Positions 48,604-57,610 of a stretch of 64,000 bases of DNA are shown here, piece after piece. Where the stretch lies: contig JAHFUP010000006.1 of the NCBI GenBank assembly GCA_023265025.1, positions 48,581 through 112,580 on the forward strand. Reading direction: 5' to 3'. The DNA is from Acidimicrobiia bacterium (lineage in GTDB: Bacteria; Actinomycetota; Acidimicrobiia; Acidimicrobiales; AC-14). Both the position numbers and the translations under genes were made by a program. The stretch's first letter is position 1; each line of letters opens with the position of its first letter. The notes under the pieces were generated by a model. That model worked only from the letters and a program-made list of their open reading frames with translations. It was not told where the DNA came from and ran no database searches.

Positions 48604-50055
48604 TCAGATCCTCGTCCACCCCTGGACGGCGAAGAACAGGCCGGCGCCCAGGACGACGGTGGCGGTGACCGCCGGGATGGCCCGGGTCAGCAGGGTCACC
48701 CGGGCCGGGCTGGCGGTGGCCATTCGGGCGGCAATGCCGGCCTGGGCCCGGTGCAGGAGCAGGGCGGTGGCCAGGAGGGTGCCGGCCATGCCGGCGCCGT
48801 AGGCGCCGACCAGGACGACGCCGAACCACACCCGCCGGAGGGCGATGGCGCCCAGGAGCACCACCAGGGCCGACGGGCTCGGCAGCAGGCCCCCGACGAA
48901 GCCCATGCCGACCAGCCCGGGGCGGCCGTAGGGGGCCGAGAGGGCGGCGTGGGGGTGGAGGTGCTTGTGGCCGTGCGGGTGGCCGTGCTCGTGGGCGGAG
49001 CCGGCACCGGTACGCGCCGCCCGGTACAGCAGGCCGGCGCCGATGCCGGCCAACAAGAGCCCGCTGACCAGGCCGAGCCACGGGTAGACGGTCTCGGCGG
49101 CCAGGCTGGTGGACGCCGAGAGGACCAGCCCCAGGAGGAGCACGCCGGCCGTATGGGTGACCGCCATCGTCGCCCCGATCAGCAGGGCGTCGCCGAACGT
49201 GCCGTCCCGCCCGACCAGGTAGGCGGCCATGAGCGTCTTCCCGTGGCCGGGGGCGAGGGCGTGGGCCGCCCCGAGCACGACCGACAGCCCGACGGCCAGG
49301 AAGGCGAAGCCGGCGGTGAGGTGCCGGCGGGCGACCAGGTCCATGAACGACCGGCTGAAGCGGTCGACGCCACGGGCGCCCACCGCCGGGGCCGGGGCCG
49401 GCGCCGGCCGCCCGCCGGCGAGCGCCGGGCCGCCCGGGCGCACGGTGAAGGTGGCCGCCCGCTGGTCGAGCGGGGACTGCAGCAGGTCGGCGGGGTAGTC
49501 GGTCAGTCGCCCGCTGAGGCTCTCGGAGGGGACGGTGCTCTCGGCCAGCTGTGTGCGGTCACCGGCGGCGACGATCTCCCGCCAGCCGACGCGGTCGTCG
49601 TAGTTGCGGTTTCGGTACTCCACCCGCCGGGCGCCGCCGGCCTCGCCCAGCGTGGCGACGAGCGGACAGGTCAGCCGGAGCGTCGGCAAGCCGCCGGCGC
49701 CGGCCGGGAAGACCACCTCGCCGGCGCCGGCCCGCACCGGCGCCGGCCGCCCGTCCACCATCACGTCGACCCGCCCGGCGGCGTCGCGGCACGCCCGAGC
49801 GGCGTAGGCCGACGACTCGGCGTCGCTGACGGCGCCGTCGCCGTCGGCGTCGACCTCACGCCGGGCCTGGAACGTGGGGATCTCGGCCATGTCCACCACC
49901 AGGTCGATCCCGATACGGTCCGGCTCGACGTACAGGCCGCTGTACACGTTGACGGTGAAGTTCCCGAGTGGGTGGGCGCCGGCCTCCCCCGCCGGCCCGA
50001 GGGCCAGCGTCAGGGCCGCGGCGACGGCCAGTGCCGCGGCCCACCTCCGGGGCAC
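48604..50055 (-). CDS. NicO/RcnA-like Ni/Co transporter with His-rich loop
   Basis: GAAHALAPGHGKTLMAAYLVG; HEHGHPHGHKHLHPH; large N-terminal extracytoplasmic domain. Confidence 0.78.
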   Translation of the reverse strand: MPRRWAAALAVAAALTLALGPAGEAGAHPLGNFTVNVYSGLYVEPDRIGIDLVVDMAEIPTFQARREVDADGDGAVSDAESSAYAARACRDAAGRVDVMVDGRPAPVRAGAGEVVFPAGAGGLPTLRLTCPLVATLGEAGGARRVEYRNRNYDDRVGWREIVAAGDRTQLAESTVPSESLSGRLTDYPADLLQSPLDQRAATFTVRPGGPALAGGRPAPAPAPAVGARGVDRFSRSFMDLVARRHLTAGFAFLAVGLSVVLGAAHALAPGHGKTLMAAYLVGRDGTFGDALLIGATMAVTHTAGVLLLGLVLSASTSLAAETVYPWLGLVSGLLLAGIGAGLLYRAARTGAGSAHEHGHPHGHKHLHPHAALSAPYGRPGLVGMGFVGGLLPSPSALVVLLGAIALRRVWFGVVLVGAYGAGMAGTLLATALLLHRAQAGIAARMATASPARVTLLTRAIPAVTATVVLGAGLFFAVQGWTRI

Positions 50056-50057
50056 GG

Positions 50058-51353
50058 TCAGCTCCGGGCCGACAGTGACGCCAGCGCGGTCCGGGCCCGC
50101 CCAGCCTGGAGCGGGTCGAACTCCGGGCTCAGGGCCAGCGCCTGGGACAGCTCGGAACGGGCCCGCACCGCGTCGCCCTGGGCCTTGGCGATCATGCCCG
50201 AGTGGTAGAGCAGCCGGGCGTCGGCCGTATTGGCCCGGCGGGCGTCGTCGCTCGCCGACCGGGCCTCGGCCAGCCGCCCGGCCTTGAACAGCGCCCAGGC
50301 GTAGGTGTCGTACCCGAAGACGTCCTTCCGCACCTGCAGCTCGGCCTCGCTGAGGCGGAGGGCGTCGTCGGCCCGGGTGTCGTGGTCGGCGTAGAACAGC
50401 GCCAGCACCCGGTTGTACGCCCGCCGGTTGAGCACCCCGAGCGTGCCCGTGAGCTCGACGGTCCCGTAGGCATCGGCCGCCCGGTCCGCCTTTCCCTCCG
50501 TCTGGTATAGGTCGCCCAGCGCGGCGAGGGTGGCCGGGTCGGGCAGCACGGCGACGGCCTGCTCGAATCGGCGGATGGCGTCGGCCCGCTTCCCCAGGGC
50601 GGCCTGGGCCCGGCCCAGGCCCGCGAGCGCGACGAAGGAACCGGGCGTCTCCTCCAGGGCGGCGGCGAACAGGCGGGCCGCGTCGGGGTAGTGGCCGGTG
50701 TCGAGCTCGACCTGGCCGCGGTAGGCGACGTAGACGGTCAGGCTGGCGCCGCCCAGGGCCGTGGCCCGGGCCAGGCCCTCGGCCTCGCCGGCCAGGCGCC
50801 GCGCGTCGTCCGGCCGGCCCTGCACGTACGCCAGCCGGGCCTGACGGATGACGGTCGCCGGAGCGTCGGGCCTGGCCGCCACCAGCCCCGCGTAGGCGGC
50901 CGCGGCCTCGTCGTAGGCGCCGAGCTCGAGGTGGGCGTCGCCGGCGGTCGCCAGGGCGCCGAGGTTCGACCGCTCGCCGGCGAGGACGCTCTCGGCCAGC
51001 GCCAGCGCGCCGGCGAAGTCGTGATTGGCGTATCGCACCGACGCCAGCAGGATGCGGGCGTCGGGGTCGGACGGGGCCAGCTCGAGGGCCCGGTCGGCGG
51101 CGATCCCCGCCGAGGCGTAGCTCCTGAGGTCGCCCTCGTTCCGCGCCCGCTCGAGGTAGAGCTGGCCCAGCTGGGTGTACCGGTCGGCGGTCGGCGCGAC
51201 CCGCACGTCGGCCTCCAACGCGCCGATCAAGCGGGCCACCTCCTCACGGTTCGCCGTCGCCGCGTACCCTCCCGAACGCGACAGGCCGGCCCGAGGCCCC
51301 CGGCCGTCCCACCGCAGGTAGCTCGTGGTCACGACCGTCGCCGTGACCACCAC
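50058..51353 (-). CDS. Membrane-anchored TPR protein (start uncertain)
   Basis: Several TPR-like units (e.g. GSFVALAGLGRAQAALGKRADAIRRFEQAVAVLPD); N-terminal hydrophobic segment. Confidence 0.8.
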   Translation of the reverse strand: MVVTATVVTTSYLRWDGRGPRAGLSRSGGYAATANREEVARLIGALEADVRVAPTADRYTQLGQLYLERARNEGDLRSYASAGIAADRALELAPSDPDARILLASVRYANHDFAGALALAESVLAGERSNLGALATAGDAHLELGAYDEAAAAYAGLVAARPDAPATVIRQARLAYVQGRPDDARRLAGEAEGLARATALGGASLTVYVAYRGQVELDTGHYPDAARLFAAALEETPGSFVALAGLGRAQAALGKRADAIRRFEQAVAVLPDPATLAALGDLYQTEGKADRAADAYGTVELTGTLGVLNRRAYNRVLALFYADHDTRADDALRLSEAELQVRKDVFGYDTYAWALFKAGRLAEARSASDDARRANTADARLLYHSGMIAKAQGDAVRARSELSQALALSPEFDPLQAGRARTALASLSARS

Positions 51354-51397
51354 CAGGACGCCGAGGCGAGCGCCCGTCCTCCGGCGGGGGCTGTGGC

Positions 51398-52549
51398 TCA
51401 GTGGGGGGCGCCGAGGAACGGGAAGGTCGACCGGTAGTCGCCGTGGGGGCCGACGCAGTCGGTCGTGACCAGGCCGTTGGTGACGAGGGGCAACTCGTTG
51501 TCAATGACGTCGTCCCTGAGCGACCGGCCGTTGAAGACCCCGTCGGTCGTGGCGTTGGCCGGGTTGAACGGGAGGACGTCGGGGAGGATGATGTCGGCGA
51601 TCGCCCCCCGCGTCGCGGGCGGCCGCGACGGGATCCCGGCCAGGGACTGGGCCAGGCCGTCGAACCGGCTGAGCACCAGGATCACGTTGTCGCGGAACGT
51701 GTGCCCGTCGGCGGTCGCCGACGTGCGGTCGAGCGACGGGTCGGGAATGGCGTTGAACAGGTTCTTGTCCAGGTCGTTGCCCTCGTCGAGCAGGGCCTTG
51801 AACCCGTTGAACACGGTGTTGATGGCGGGCCGGCCCATCCGGTCGATCGTCGGCCCCGAGCCGCCGATCGAGCTTGACCGCACCGTGGCCGCCCAGACGC
51901 CGCCCCCGCCGCCGAGCGAGGCGCTCGGAATCTCGAGGACGATCGCATTGGTGTTGAAGTTGGCGAACGTGTCGATCCCCGTGGTCGACGCGCAGGCCTG
52001 GCGACCGGTCTCGCCGTGGAGGTTCAGGGGCAGGATCCGCTGGTCGAGCCGGGCCTGGACGGTGTTGTTGAACGCCACCAGGTCGAAGAAGAACGGGTCG
52101 GACACCTTGCCGGCGAAGGCCCGGCCGCTGGAGAAGGTGGCGGCGGTGTTCGTGCGGCCCTGGCCGAGACGGCTGATCCTCGCCCCATCCGATTGGAAGA
52201 CGGCGAAGGGCTGCACGCCGGGCGCGATCGACCCGTAGAACTGGAAGGTGAAGGTGATGGCGCCGACGTGGACGTTGTAGAGCACGTCGGTGCCGTAGGT
52301 CGGGTCGGTGGTGACCGCGCCGAGGGCCGGGTGGGTGGTGACGGCGAGCACGCTGCGGTCCGGGAACTCGGGCGACCGGAAGGCGTAGACGTCGGCGATG
52401 TCGGCGTCGTTGCGGTTGCCGGGCGACTTGAAGCTGCCGGGCGCGTCGAAGTGGTCGGCGGCCTGGATCAGGTTCGGTGCCGCGCCTGTGACCATGGCCA
52501 GTGCCGAGAGCACCACGCCGACAGCCAACGCGAACGGTGACTTCTTCAC
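51398..52549 (-). CDS. DUF4331 family secreted protein
   Basis: AADHFDAPGSFKSPGNRNDADIADVYAFRSP; RNDADITDVYAF-like signature; signal peptide. Confidence 0.85.
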   Translation of the reverse strand: MKKSPFALAVGVVLSALAMVTGAAPNLIQAADHFDAPGSFKSPGNRNDADIADVYAFRSPEFPDRSVLAVTTHPALGAVTTDPTYGTDVLYNVHVGAITFTFQFYGSIAPGVQPFAVFQSDGARISRLGQGRTNTAATFSSGRAFAGKVSDPFFFDLVAFNNTVQARLDQRILPLNLHGETGRQACASTTGIDTFANFNTNAIVLEIPSASLGGGGGVWAATVRSSSIGGSGPTIDRMGRPAINTVFNGFKALLDEGNDLDKNLFNAIPDPSLDRTSATADGHTFRDNVILVLSRFDGLAQSLAGIPSRPPATRGAIADIILPDVLPFNPANATTDGVFNGRSLRDDVIDNELPLVTNGLVTTDCVGPHGDYRSTFPFLGAPH

Positions 52550-52683
52550 CTCGTCCTCCCGCCTGTTCGGAAGCCCGCCGTCGCTTTGGACGAGCCCGGT
52601 CCCAGCTGAATCGCCCGATCGCCGGCGACGCAACGTACCCGGATTATCCACCCCTACGCGCCAACGCGCAAGAGTGATGCCGC

Positions 52684-53349
52684 TCAGCCGGGAAGGGCCT
52701 CGACGCCGGCCTCGTGGCCATCCTGGAACACCACCACGTCGCCCACGCCGGCGACCGTCCAAGCGCCGTCGCGACCTCGGATCAGCGCGGTGCGCTCGTC
52801 GATGCCGACGATCGGGAGGCCCTTGGGGGCCAGGGTGATGGTGCGCTTGGCCTTTTCCTCCGACCACGTGTTGTGGTGGGGGATGATCGCTACCTGGGCC
52901 AGCAGGCCGAGGCCCAGGGTGAACGCGCCGCCCCGGGGGTCGACCATCGGGTCGCAGAGGGCCATGGCGCCGGCGGACGAGCCGGCGAGGACGGCGCCGC
53001 CCTCCCAGGCCTGGCGGAGGGCGTCCCACGCGGCCGAGTCCTTGAGCACCGACCTCAGGTGCAGCGGCGAGCCGCCGGACAGGTAGATGAACCGGGCGTC
53101 ACGGATGGCGGCCACGTTGGCCTCGTCCTCGGCGTCGGGACGGGCCAGGACCATGAGCCCGCGGACCTTGCCGCCGAGGCCGGCGAACCACTCGGAGGCC
53201 CACTCGACCGACCGCTCGGGGTGCTCATAGGCGGCGGCGGTCGGGAGGACGAGGACTTCGTCGGCACCGCCGTCGGCCAGCAGGATGCGGTCGAACGTGC
53301 ACCCCTCACGCCACTCGGCGCCACCGACGAGAGCCAAAGGTCCGGGCAT
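52684..53349 (-). CDS. Peptidase S51 / cyanophycinase-like protein
   Basis: LAGSSAGAMALCDPM nucleophile elbow; FIYLSGGSPLHL. Confidence 0.82.
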   Translation of the reverse strand: MPGPLALVGGAEWREGCTFDRILLADGGADEVLVLPTAAAYEHPERSVEWASEWFAGLGGKVRGLMVLARPDAEDEANVAAIRDARFIYLSGGSPLHLRSVLKDSAAWDALRQAWEGGAVLAGSSAGAMALCDPMVDPRGGAFTLGLGLLAQVAIIPHHNTWSEEKAKRTITLAPKGLPIVGIDERTALIRGRDGAWTVAGVGDVVVFQDGHEAGVEALPG

Positions 53350-53367
53350 CGGGTCAAACTAGCGCCC
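53350..53367. promoter_or_regulatory. 18-bp divergent intergenic region with overlapping opposite -10-like hexamers
   Basis: Minus: TAGTTT (rc 53356-53361), 6 nt to ATG 53349; plus: CAAACT (53355-53360), 7 nt to GTG 53368. Confidence 0.45.
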
Positions 53368-53901
53368 GTGCTCCAGGGGGACCATGTGACGCTGCGGCCA
53401 GTGACGGTGGACGACGTGCCGGTGCTGGCCGGCTTCTTCGCCATCCCCGAGGTGGCCGAGTGGTGGCCAGGGGAGAACGAGGAGCGGCTGCGAGCCGCGC
53501 TCGAGGACGACGACGGCGTCGGCCTGGTCGTCGAGGTCGACGGGGGAATGATCGGCTACATCCAGTACTTCGAGGAGACCGACCCGGACTACCGCCACGC
53601 CACCATCGACATCACCCTCCACCCCGACTGGTGCAACCGGGGCCTGGGCACCGACGCCCTCCGCACTCTGGCCCGGCACCTGTTCGACGACCGTGGCCAC
53701 CACCGGATCACGCTCGACCCGGCGGTCATCAATGTCCGGGCCATCGCGTCGTACCGCAAGGTCGGATTCCGCGACGTCGGCGTGATGCGGCGCTACGAGC
53801 GAGCCAACGACGGGACGTGGCGGGACAGCCTGCTCATGGATCTGTTGGCCGAGGAGCTGATTTCTTCGCCGCCAGCTTCGCCGACACGGCCTTCTTCGTA
53901 G
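53368..53901 (+). CDS. GNAT family N-acetyltransferase (AAC(6')-like)
   Basis: LRPVTVDDVPVLAGFF; HPDWCNRGLGTDALRTLARHLF; NVRAIASYRKVGFRDVG. Confidence 0.88.
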   Translation: MLQGDHVTLRPVTVDDVPVLAGFFAIPEVAEWWPGENEERLRAALEDDDGVGLVVEVDGGMIGYIQYFEETDPDYRHATIDITLHPDWCNRGLGTDALRTLARHLFDDRGHHRITLDPAVINVRAIASYRKVGFRDVGVMRRYERANDGTWRDSLLMDLLAEELISSPPASPTRPSS

Positions 53902-54283
53902 GGGGCGGCTTCTCGAGATCGGCCGCCGGCGGCGCGGGGTCGTCGATGTCGCCCAGGCGGGCGATGTAGAAGCCGACCTGCGGCGGGATCGACGCGGTCA
54001 GGTACATCTCGGAGATCCGGTAGAGCGAGCCCTTGTCCTTGAGCGCCTTGTTGGTCTTCTCCTGGGCTGCGGTGGCGTGGATGATCAGGTCGGCCAGCAG
54101 GCCGGGGTTGACCCGCTCGATGAAGGCGTTGATGGCCGCGCCGGCCCGGGCCGACGGTGGCGGGGGCGCCAGCAGCGCGCCGGGGTCGGCGCCGTCGGCG
54201 TCCTCGGCCGGCGCCGGCCGCTCGCCCAGCATGCCCGCCCGGGCCTGCTCGGCGGTCTGGCGGGCCTTGTCCATCAGTCCCAT
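53834..54283 (-). CDS. Conserved-looking protein of unknown function with Lys/Ala/Pro tail
   Basis: 149 aa; MGLMDKARQTAEQARAG...; 3' overlap of 68 bp with GNAT gene. Confidence 0.55.
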   Translation of the reverse strand: MGLMDKARQTAEQARAGMLGERPAPAEDADGADPGALLAPPPPSARAGAAINAFIERVNPGLLADLIIHATAAQEKTNKALKDKGSLYRISEMYLTASIPPQVGFYIARLGDIDDPAPPAADLEKPPPTKKAVSAKLAAKKSAPRPTDP

Positions 54284-54353
54284 GGCGACCTCCTCGGTGT
54301 CCTGTTCCCAGTAGTACCGGAATCCGGAGGGGTACGGGCGCTAACGTCCCCGC

Positions 54354-56402
54354 GTGCCCGAGCGCCGGCCCCGGACCCAGGAGCTCCGGGTCCACGGTGT
54401 CGGGGGATCCCACGGGCCCCGCATGCTCGGGTTCGACTCCCCGCACGACGTCGTGATCGTGGGCGAGGGGATCGGCGGCACCGCGGTCCTGGCCCGGCGC
54501 GGCGATCCCTCCGTCGAGAGCTACGACTGGGGCGACCTCACGTCGGGCACCGGATCCAAGCCGTTCTGGGTCTTCCTCCTGCCGTTCACCCTCATCAACC
54601 TGGCCGGCTGGATGCACCCGCCCGAAGGCAGTGCGCCGGGGTGGGTGATCGGCGCCATCCGCAAGCTGGTCCACGTCCTCTCCGCGCTCCTGACCGCCAC
54701 CTACGTCTTCACGTTCGGGATCATCCTCGTCGACCTCACGGCCTGGCAGTGGTCCCGCCGGCTCGCGGCAAAGGAGGGTGCGTCCGTTGCGCTGGCACTC
54801 GCCACGGAGCAGAAGGTCGGCGTCGTGCTCGGCCTGCTCGCCCTGCTGGGCGTGGTAGTGGCCCTCGTGTACACCGCCGGGGCCTCGCAGCTGGCGTTCG
54901 AGAAACAGAAGCTTTCATCGCTCCAGGGCATGGGCCGCCCGGAGGGCGAGCCGTGGGGCGTCACGGAACGGCTGGATTCCCAGGGCTTCTTCTTCCACCC
55001 GAAGGCGGCGCGCATCCGGTTCCGCATCCACCTGGCCGTCGCCGGCGCCTGTTACGTCATGGTCGTCGCCCTGGTCATCTACCGGGCATTCATCGATCCG
55101 GGCGAGCCCCTCCGGAAAACCCTGGCCATCGGCGACCTCCAGAGCGTCGTCAGCGGCCTGGCCTACCTGGGTGTGATGGCTCTCTGGGCCACGTCGCTTT
55201 TCGCCAAGCGCAAGCCCGGTGAGCGGTGGACCCGGTCGGGACCGGCGATCGCGGCCACCCTGGGCTTCGGGCTCGTCAACGCGGTCGTGTCCGGGACGAT
55301 CCTCCTCCTGATCAAGCAGCTCAACAACTGGCCGAACCGGCCGCGCACCGCACCGCTGCTGACTGGCGGTCCCGAGGTCAATCTGGTCGACGTCTGGGGC
55401 GGGCTGGCCGTCGGCTTCGCGGTGGCCGCCCTTGCCCTGGGCGTCGTGGTGATCTTCTTCCCCCGGGCGAGGATCGACGACATCACCGACGATCGCACCT
55501 CGGGCCCGGGCTGTCGGATCGACGGGCTGCCGGCGTCGTTGCGGAAGTCGGTGACCCGCTCCCGGTACTTCTCGATCCTCGCCCGCCACGGCGGCCTGAT
55601 CGCCTTCCTGATCGCCTTCTCGATCTACGTGTTCGGCGTCGTGTCCGTGTCCGTCCGGGTCCACTGGACGTGGTTCCCCGGCCTCGACCCGCCGGGGAAC
55701 ACCAACTCCTTGCTCTACCAGGCCGGCGCCTACGCGCTGCCGGCGCTGGCCCTGCTCGTCGTCCAGCTCGTCCGCAAGGGCCGCAAGGGTGCCCGCACGT
55801 TCGCGTCCACCCTCTGGGACGTCTTCACGTTCTGGCCCCGCCGGTTCTCGCCGCTGGCGGTTCGCCCGTACTCGGAGCGGGCCGTCCCCGAGCTCCAGGG
55901 CCGCATCCTCCACCACACGAGGGACCGGGAGGAGCCGTGCCCGCTGGTGCTCGGCGTCCACAGTCAAGGGTCGGTGCTGGCCTTCGCCGCCCTCTCCCCC
56001 ATGACCGCCGAGCAGCTCCAGCGCGTCGCCCTCATGACCTACGGCTGCCCGGTCTCGACCATCTACTCGATGTTCTTCCCCGCCTATTTCGGGCCGGAGC
56101 AGGTAGCCGCGTTGCGCGACAAGCTGGCGCAGTTGCCCGAGGGGCTCACCGGCTGGCGGAACTTCTACCGCCTGACCGACCCGATCGGCGGTCCGGTGTT
56201 CCCGCTCACCTCGACGCCGGAGCTCGACACCCGGGTCGACGACCCGTTCCGGGGGCCGGCGACCGACATCGGCGACGGCACGCCACCCCTGGAGCGCGAC
56301 GCCCCGCCGTGGGTCCGGGTCGCCGGCCACTCGCACTACATGCAGGAGCCGGCGCTGAAGGAGTGGGTGACGAAGGTCAGGCGGGCGCTGGACCCCGCGT
56401 GA
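54354..56402 (+). CDS. Polytopic membrane protein with alpha/beta-hydrolase-like catalytic motifs
   Basis: ELRVHGVGGSHGPRMLG N-terminus, about 8 hydrophobic segments, then VLGVHSQGSVLAFAAL nucleophile elbow and C-terminal AGHSHYMQEP. Confidence 0.65.
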   Translation: MPERRPRTQELRVHGVGGSHGPRMLGFDSPHDVVIVGEGIGGTAVLARRGDPSVESYDWGDLTSGTGSKPFWVFLLPFTLINLAGWMHPPEGSAPGWVIGAIRKLVHVLSALLTATYVFTFGIILVDLTAWQWSRRLAAKEGASVALALATEQKVGVVLGLLALLGVVVALVYTAGASQLAFEKQKLSSLQGMGRPEGEPWGVTERLDSQGFFFHPKAARIRFRIHLAVAGACYVMVVALVIYRAFIDPGEPLRKTLAIGDLQSVVSGLAYLGVMALWATSLFAKRKPGERWTRSGPAIAATLGFGLVNAVVSGTILLLIKQLNNWPNRPRTAPLLTGGPEVNLVDVWGGLAVGFAVAALALGVVVIFFPRARIDDITDDRTSGPGCRIDGLPASLRKSVTRSRYFSILARHGGLIAFLIAFSIYVFGVVSVSVRVHWTWFPGLDPPGNTNSLLYQAGAYALPALALLVVQLVRKGRKGARTFASTLWDVFTFWPRRFSPLAVRPYSERAVPELQGRILHHTRDREEPCPLVLGVHSQGSVLAFAALSPMTAEQLQRVALMTYGCPVSTIYSMFFPAYFGPEQVAALRDKLAQLPEGLTGWRNFYRLTDPIGGPVFPLTSTPELDTRVDDPFRGPATDIGDGTPPLERDAPPWVRVAGHSHYMQEPALKEWVTKVRRALDPA

Positions 56403-56423
56403 CCGGCCCGGGAGGCCGGTCGG

Positions 56424-57452
56424 TCAAGCATTCACGGGTCCACGCTCCCGCCGGGAGTGTGGACCCGTGACGACGAAGCACCGGTCGGCAAGGGTGCCGA
56501 AGGAGTACGACGGGTAAAGGCCGCCGAACATGGCCCGGGTGCGGTCGGTCCAGTCGAGGGCCTCGGGCGTGGAGATGCGGTGCACGACCTGCATCACACC
56601 GCCCTCGTAGATCCGGTACTCGGCCCAGACGCCGGGATAGTCCTTGGTGGCACCCACCTCGGTCCAGGGGACGTCGCCCGTCGCCGGCAGCCGGCGCACG
56701 AGGTTCCGGTGGGTGTGGCCGGCGAAGTAGCCGGCCAGCGCCGGCCGGCGGGCGAAGAGCTCCAACAGGCGGTCGGAGTCGTCGCTGTCGATGCCGGCGG
56801 TGAACGACGTGTGGTCAAACAGTGGGTGGTGGCCGAACACGAGGACCGGGGTCCGGTCGAACTCGTCGGCGGCCAGGTCGTCGAGCCACGCCCCCTGCTC
56901 CTCGGTGACCCGGCCGCCGGTCTGGCCGGGGATCGCAGTGTCGAGCAGGGCCAGGCGGGCGCCAGCCACCTTGACCAGCTCGGTCGCGGGTCGGGGCGCG
57001 AGATGGGAATGCGGGCTGACGTCGTGGTTCCCGTTGGTCCAGTGGAGGCGGTCGCCGAACGACCCGCCGAAGATGTCGAGAAACGTCACCCATTCCCCCG
57101 GCGCGCCCCGCGCCGTGAGGTCGCCCTTGACGACGAGCACATCGACGCCGGCGGCGGCGATCTCGGTGGCCGCGCCCCGGGCCATGGTTTCGGGGTACGG
57201 CGCCTCGCCGGGTTCCGACCGCAGCGGCGGGCCGAGGTCCACGCCGTCGTAGCGGCCGCACTCAGTCTCGCCGATGTGGACGTCGCTGACGGTCGCCACC
57301 GTCGCCAGCCGCTCCCCCGCCGGCGTCGCGAGCGTCCGGAACGTCATCCCCTCGACGGTGTGCTCCCGGCCCGGTCGCAGGCCATCGACCCGCACGACCC
57401 GGGAACCGTCGTGGAGAATGGCCTCGGTGTCGGTGACGGTGGTCAGCTCCAC
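56424..57452 (-). CDS. Calcineurin-like metallophosphoesterase
   Basis: VSDVHIGE, VVKGDLTARG, TNGNHDVSPH, GHHPLF, FAGHTHRN; GTG start 57452 preferred over 57548 because the latter overlaps the epsilon-subunit ORF. Confidence 0.88.
   Translation of the reverse strand: MELTTVTDTEAILHDGSRVVRVDGLRPGREHTVEGMTFRTLATPAGERLATVATVSDVHIGETECGRYDGVDLGPPLRSEPGEAPYPETMARGAATEIAAAGVDVLVVKGDLTARGAPGEWVTFLDIFGGSFGDRLHWTNGNHDVSPHSHLAPRPATELVKVAGARLALLDTAIPGQTGGRVTEEQGAWLDDLAADEFDRTPVLVFGHHPLFDHTSFTAGIDSDDSDRLLELFARRPALAGYFAGHTHRNLVRRLPATGDVPWTEVGATKDYPGVWAEYRIYEGGVMQVVHRISTPEALDWTDRTRAMFGGLYPSYSFGTLADRCFVVTGPHSRRERGPVNA
56432..56470. terminator. Hairpin (18-bp arms, one G-T pair) at convergent junction, inside the end of the phosphoesterase CDS
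   Basis: TCACGGGTCCACGCTCCC-gcc-GGGAGTGTGGACCCGTGA. Confidence 0.65.
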
Positions 57453-57610
57453 CGGTGGTTCGCCGGGCGCTCCCACGTCCGCCCCGCCTGCCTCCACCGG
57501 CTGGGAGGGTCGTCGGGGAGGGACTCGTCGTCCTCCGCGGCCTGCCACTCGGCGGCCAGGGCAACGGCGATGGCCAGCACCTCCGGCGGGACTTCACTAG
57601 AGAGGGACAT
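57443..57610 (-). CDS. Acyl-CoA carboxylase epsilon subunit (55 aa, absent from ORF track)
   Basis: MSLSSEVPPEVLAIAVALAAEWQAAEDDESLPDDPPSRWRQAGRTWERPANHRWS; starts inside the beta-subunit 3' end; ends in SRWRQAGR as in actinobacterial epsilon subunits. Confidence 0.8.
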   Translation of the reverse strand: MSLSSEVPPEVLAIAVALAAEWQAAEDDESLPDDPPSRWRQAGRTWERPANHRWS

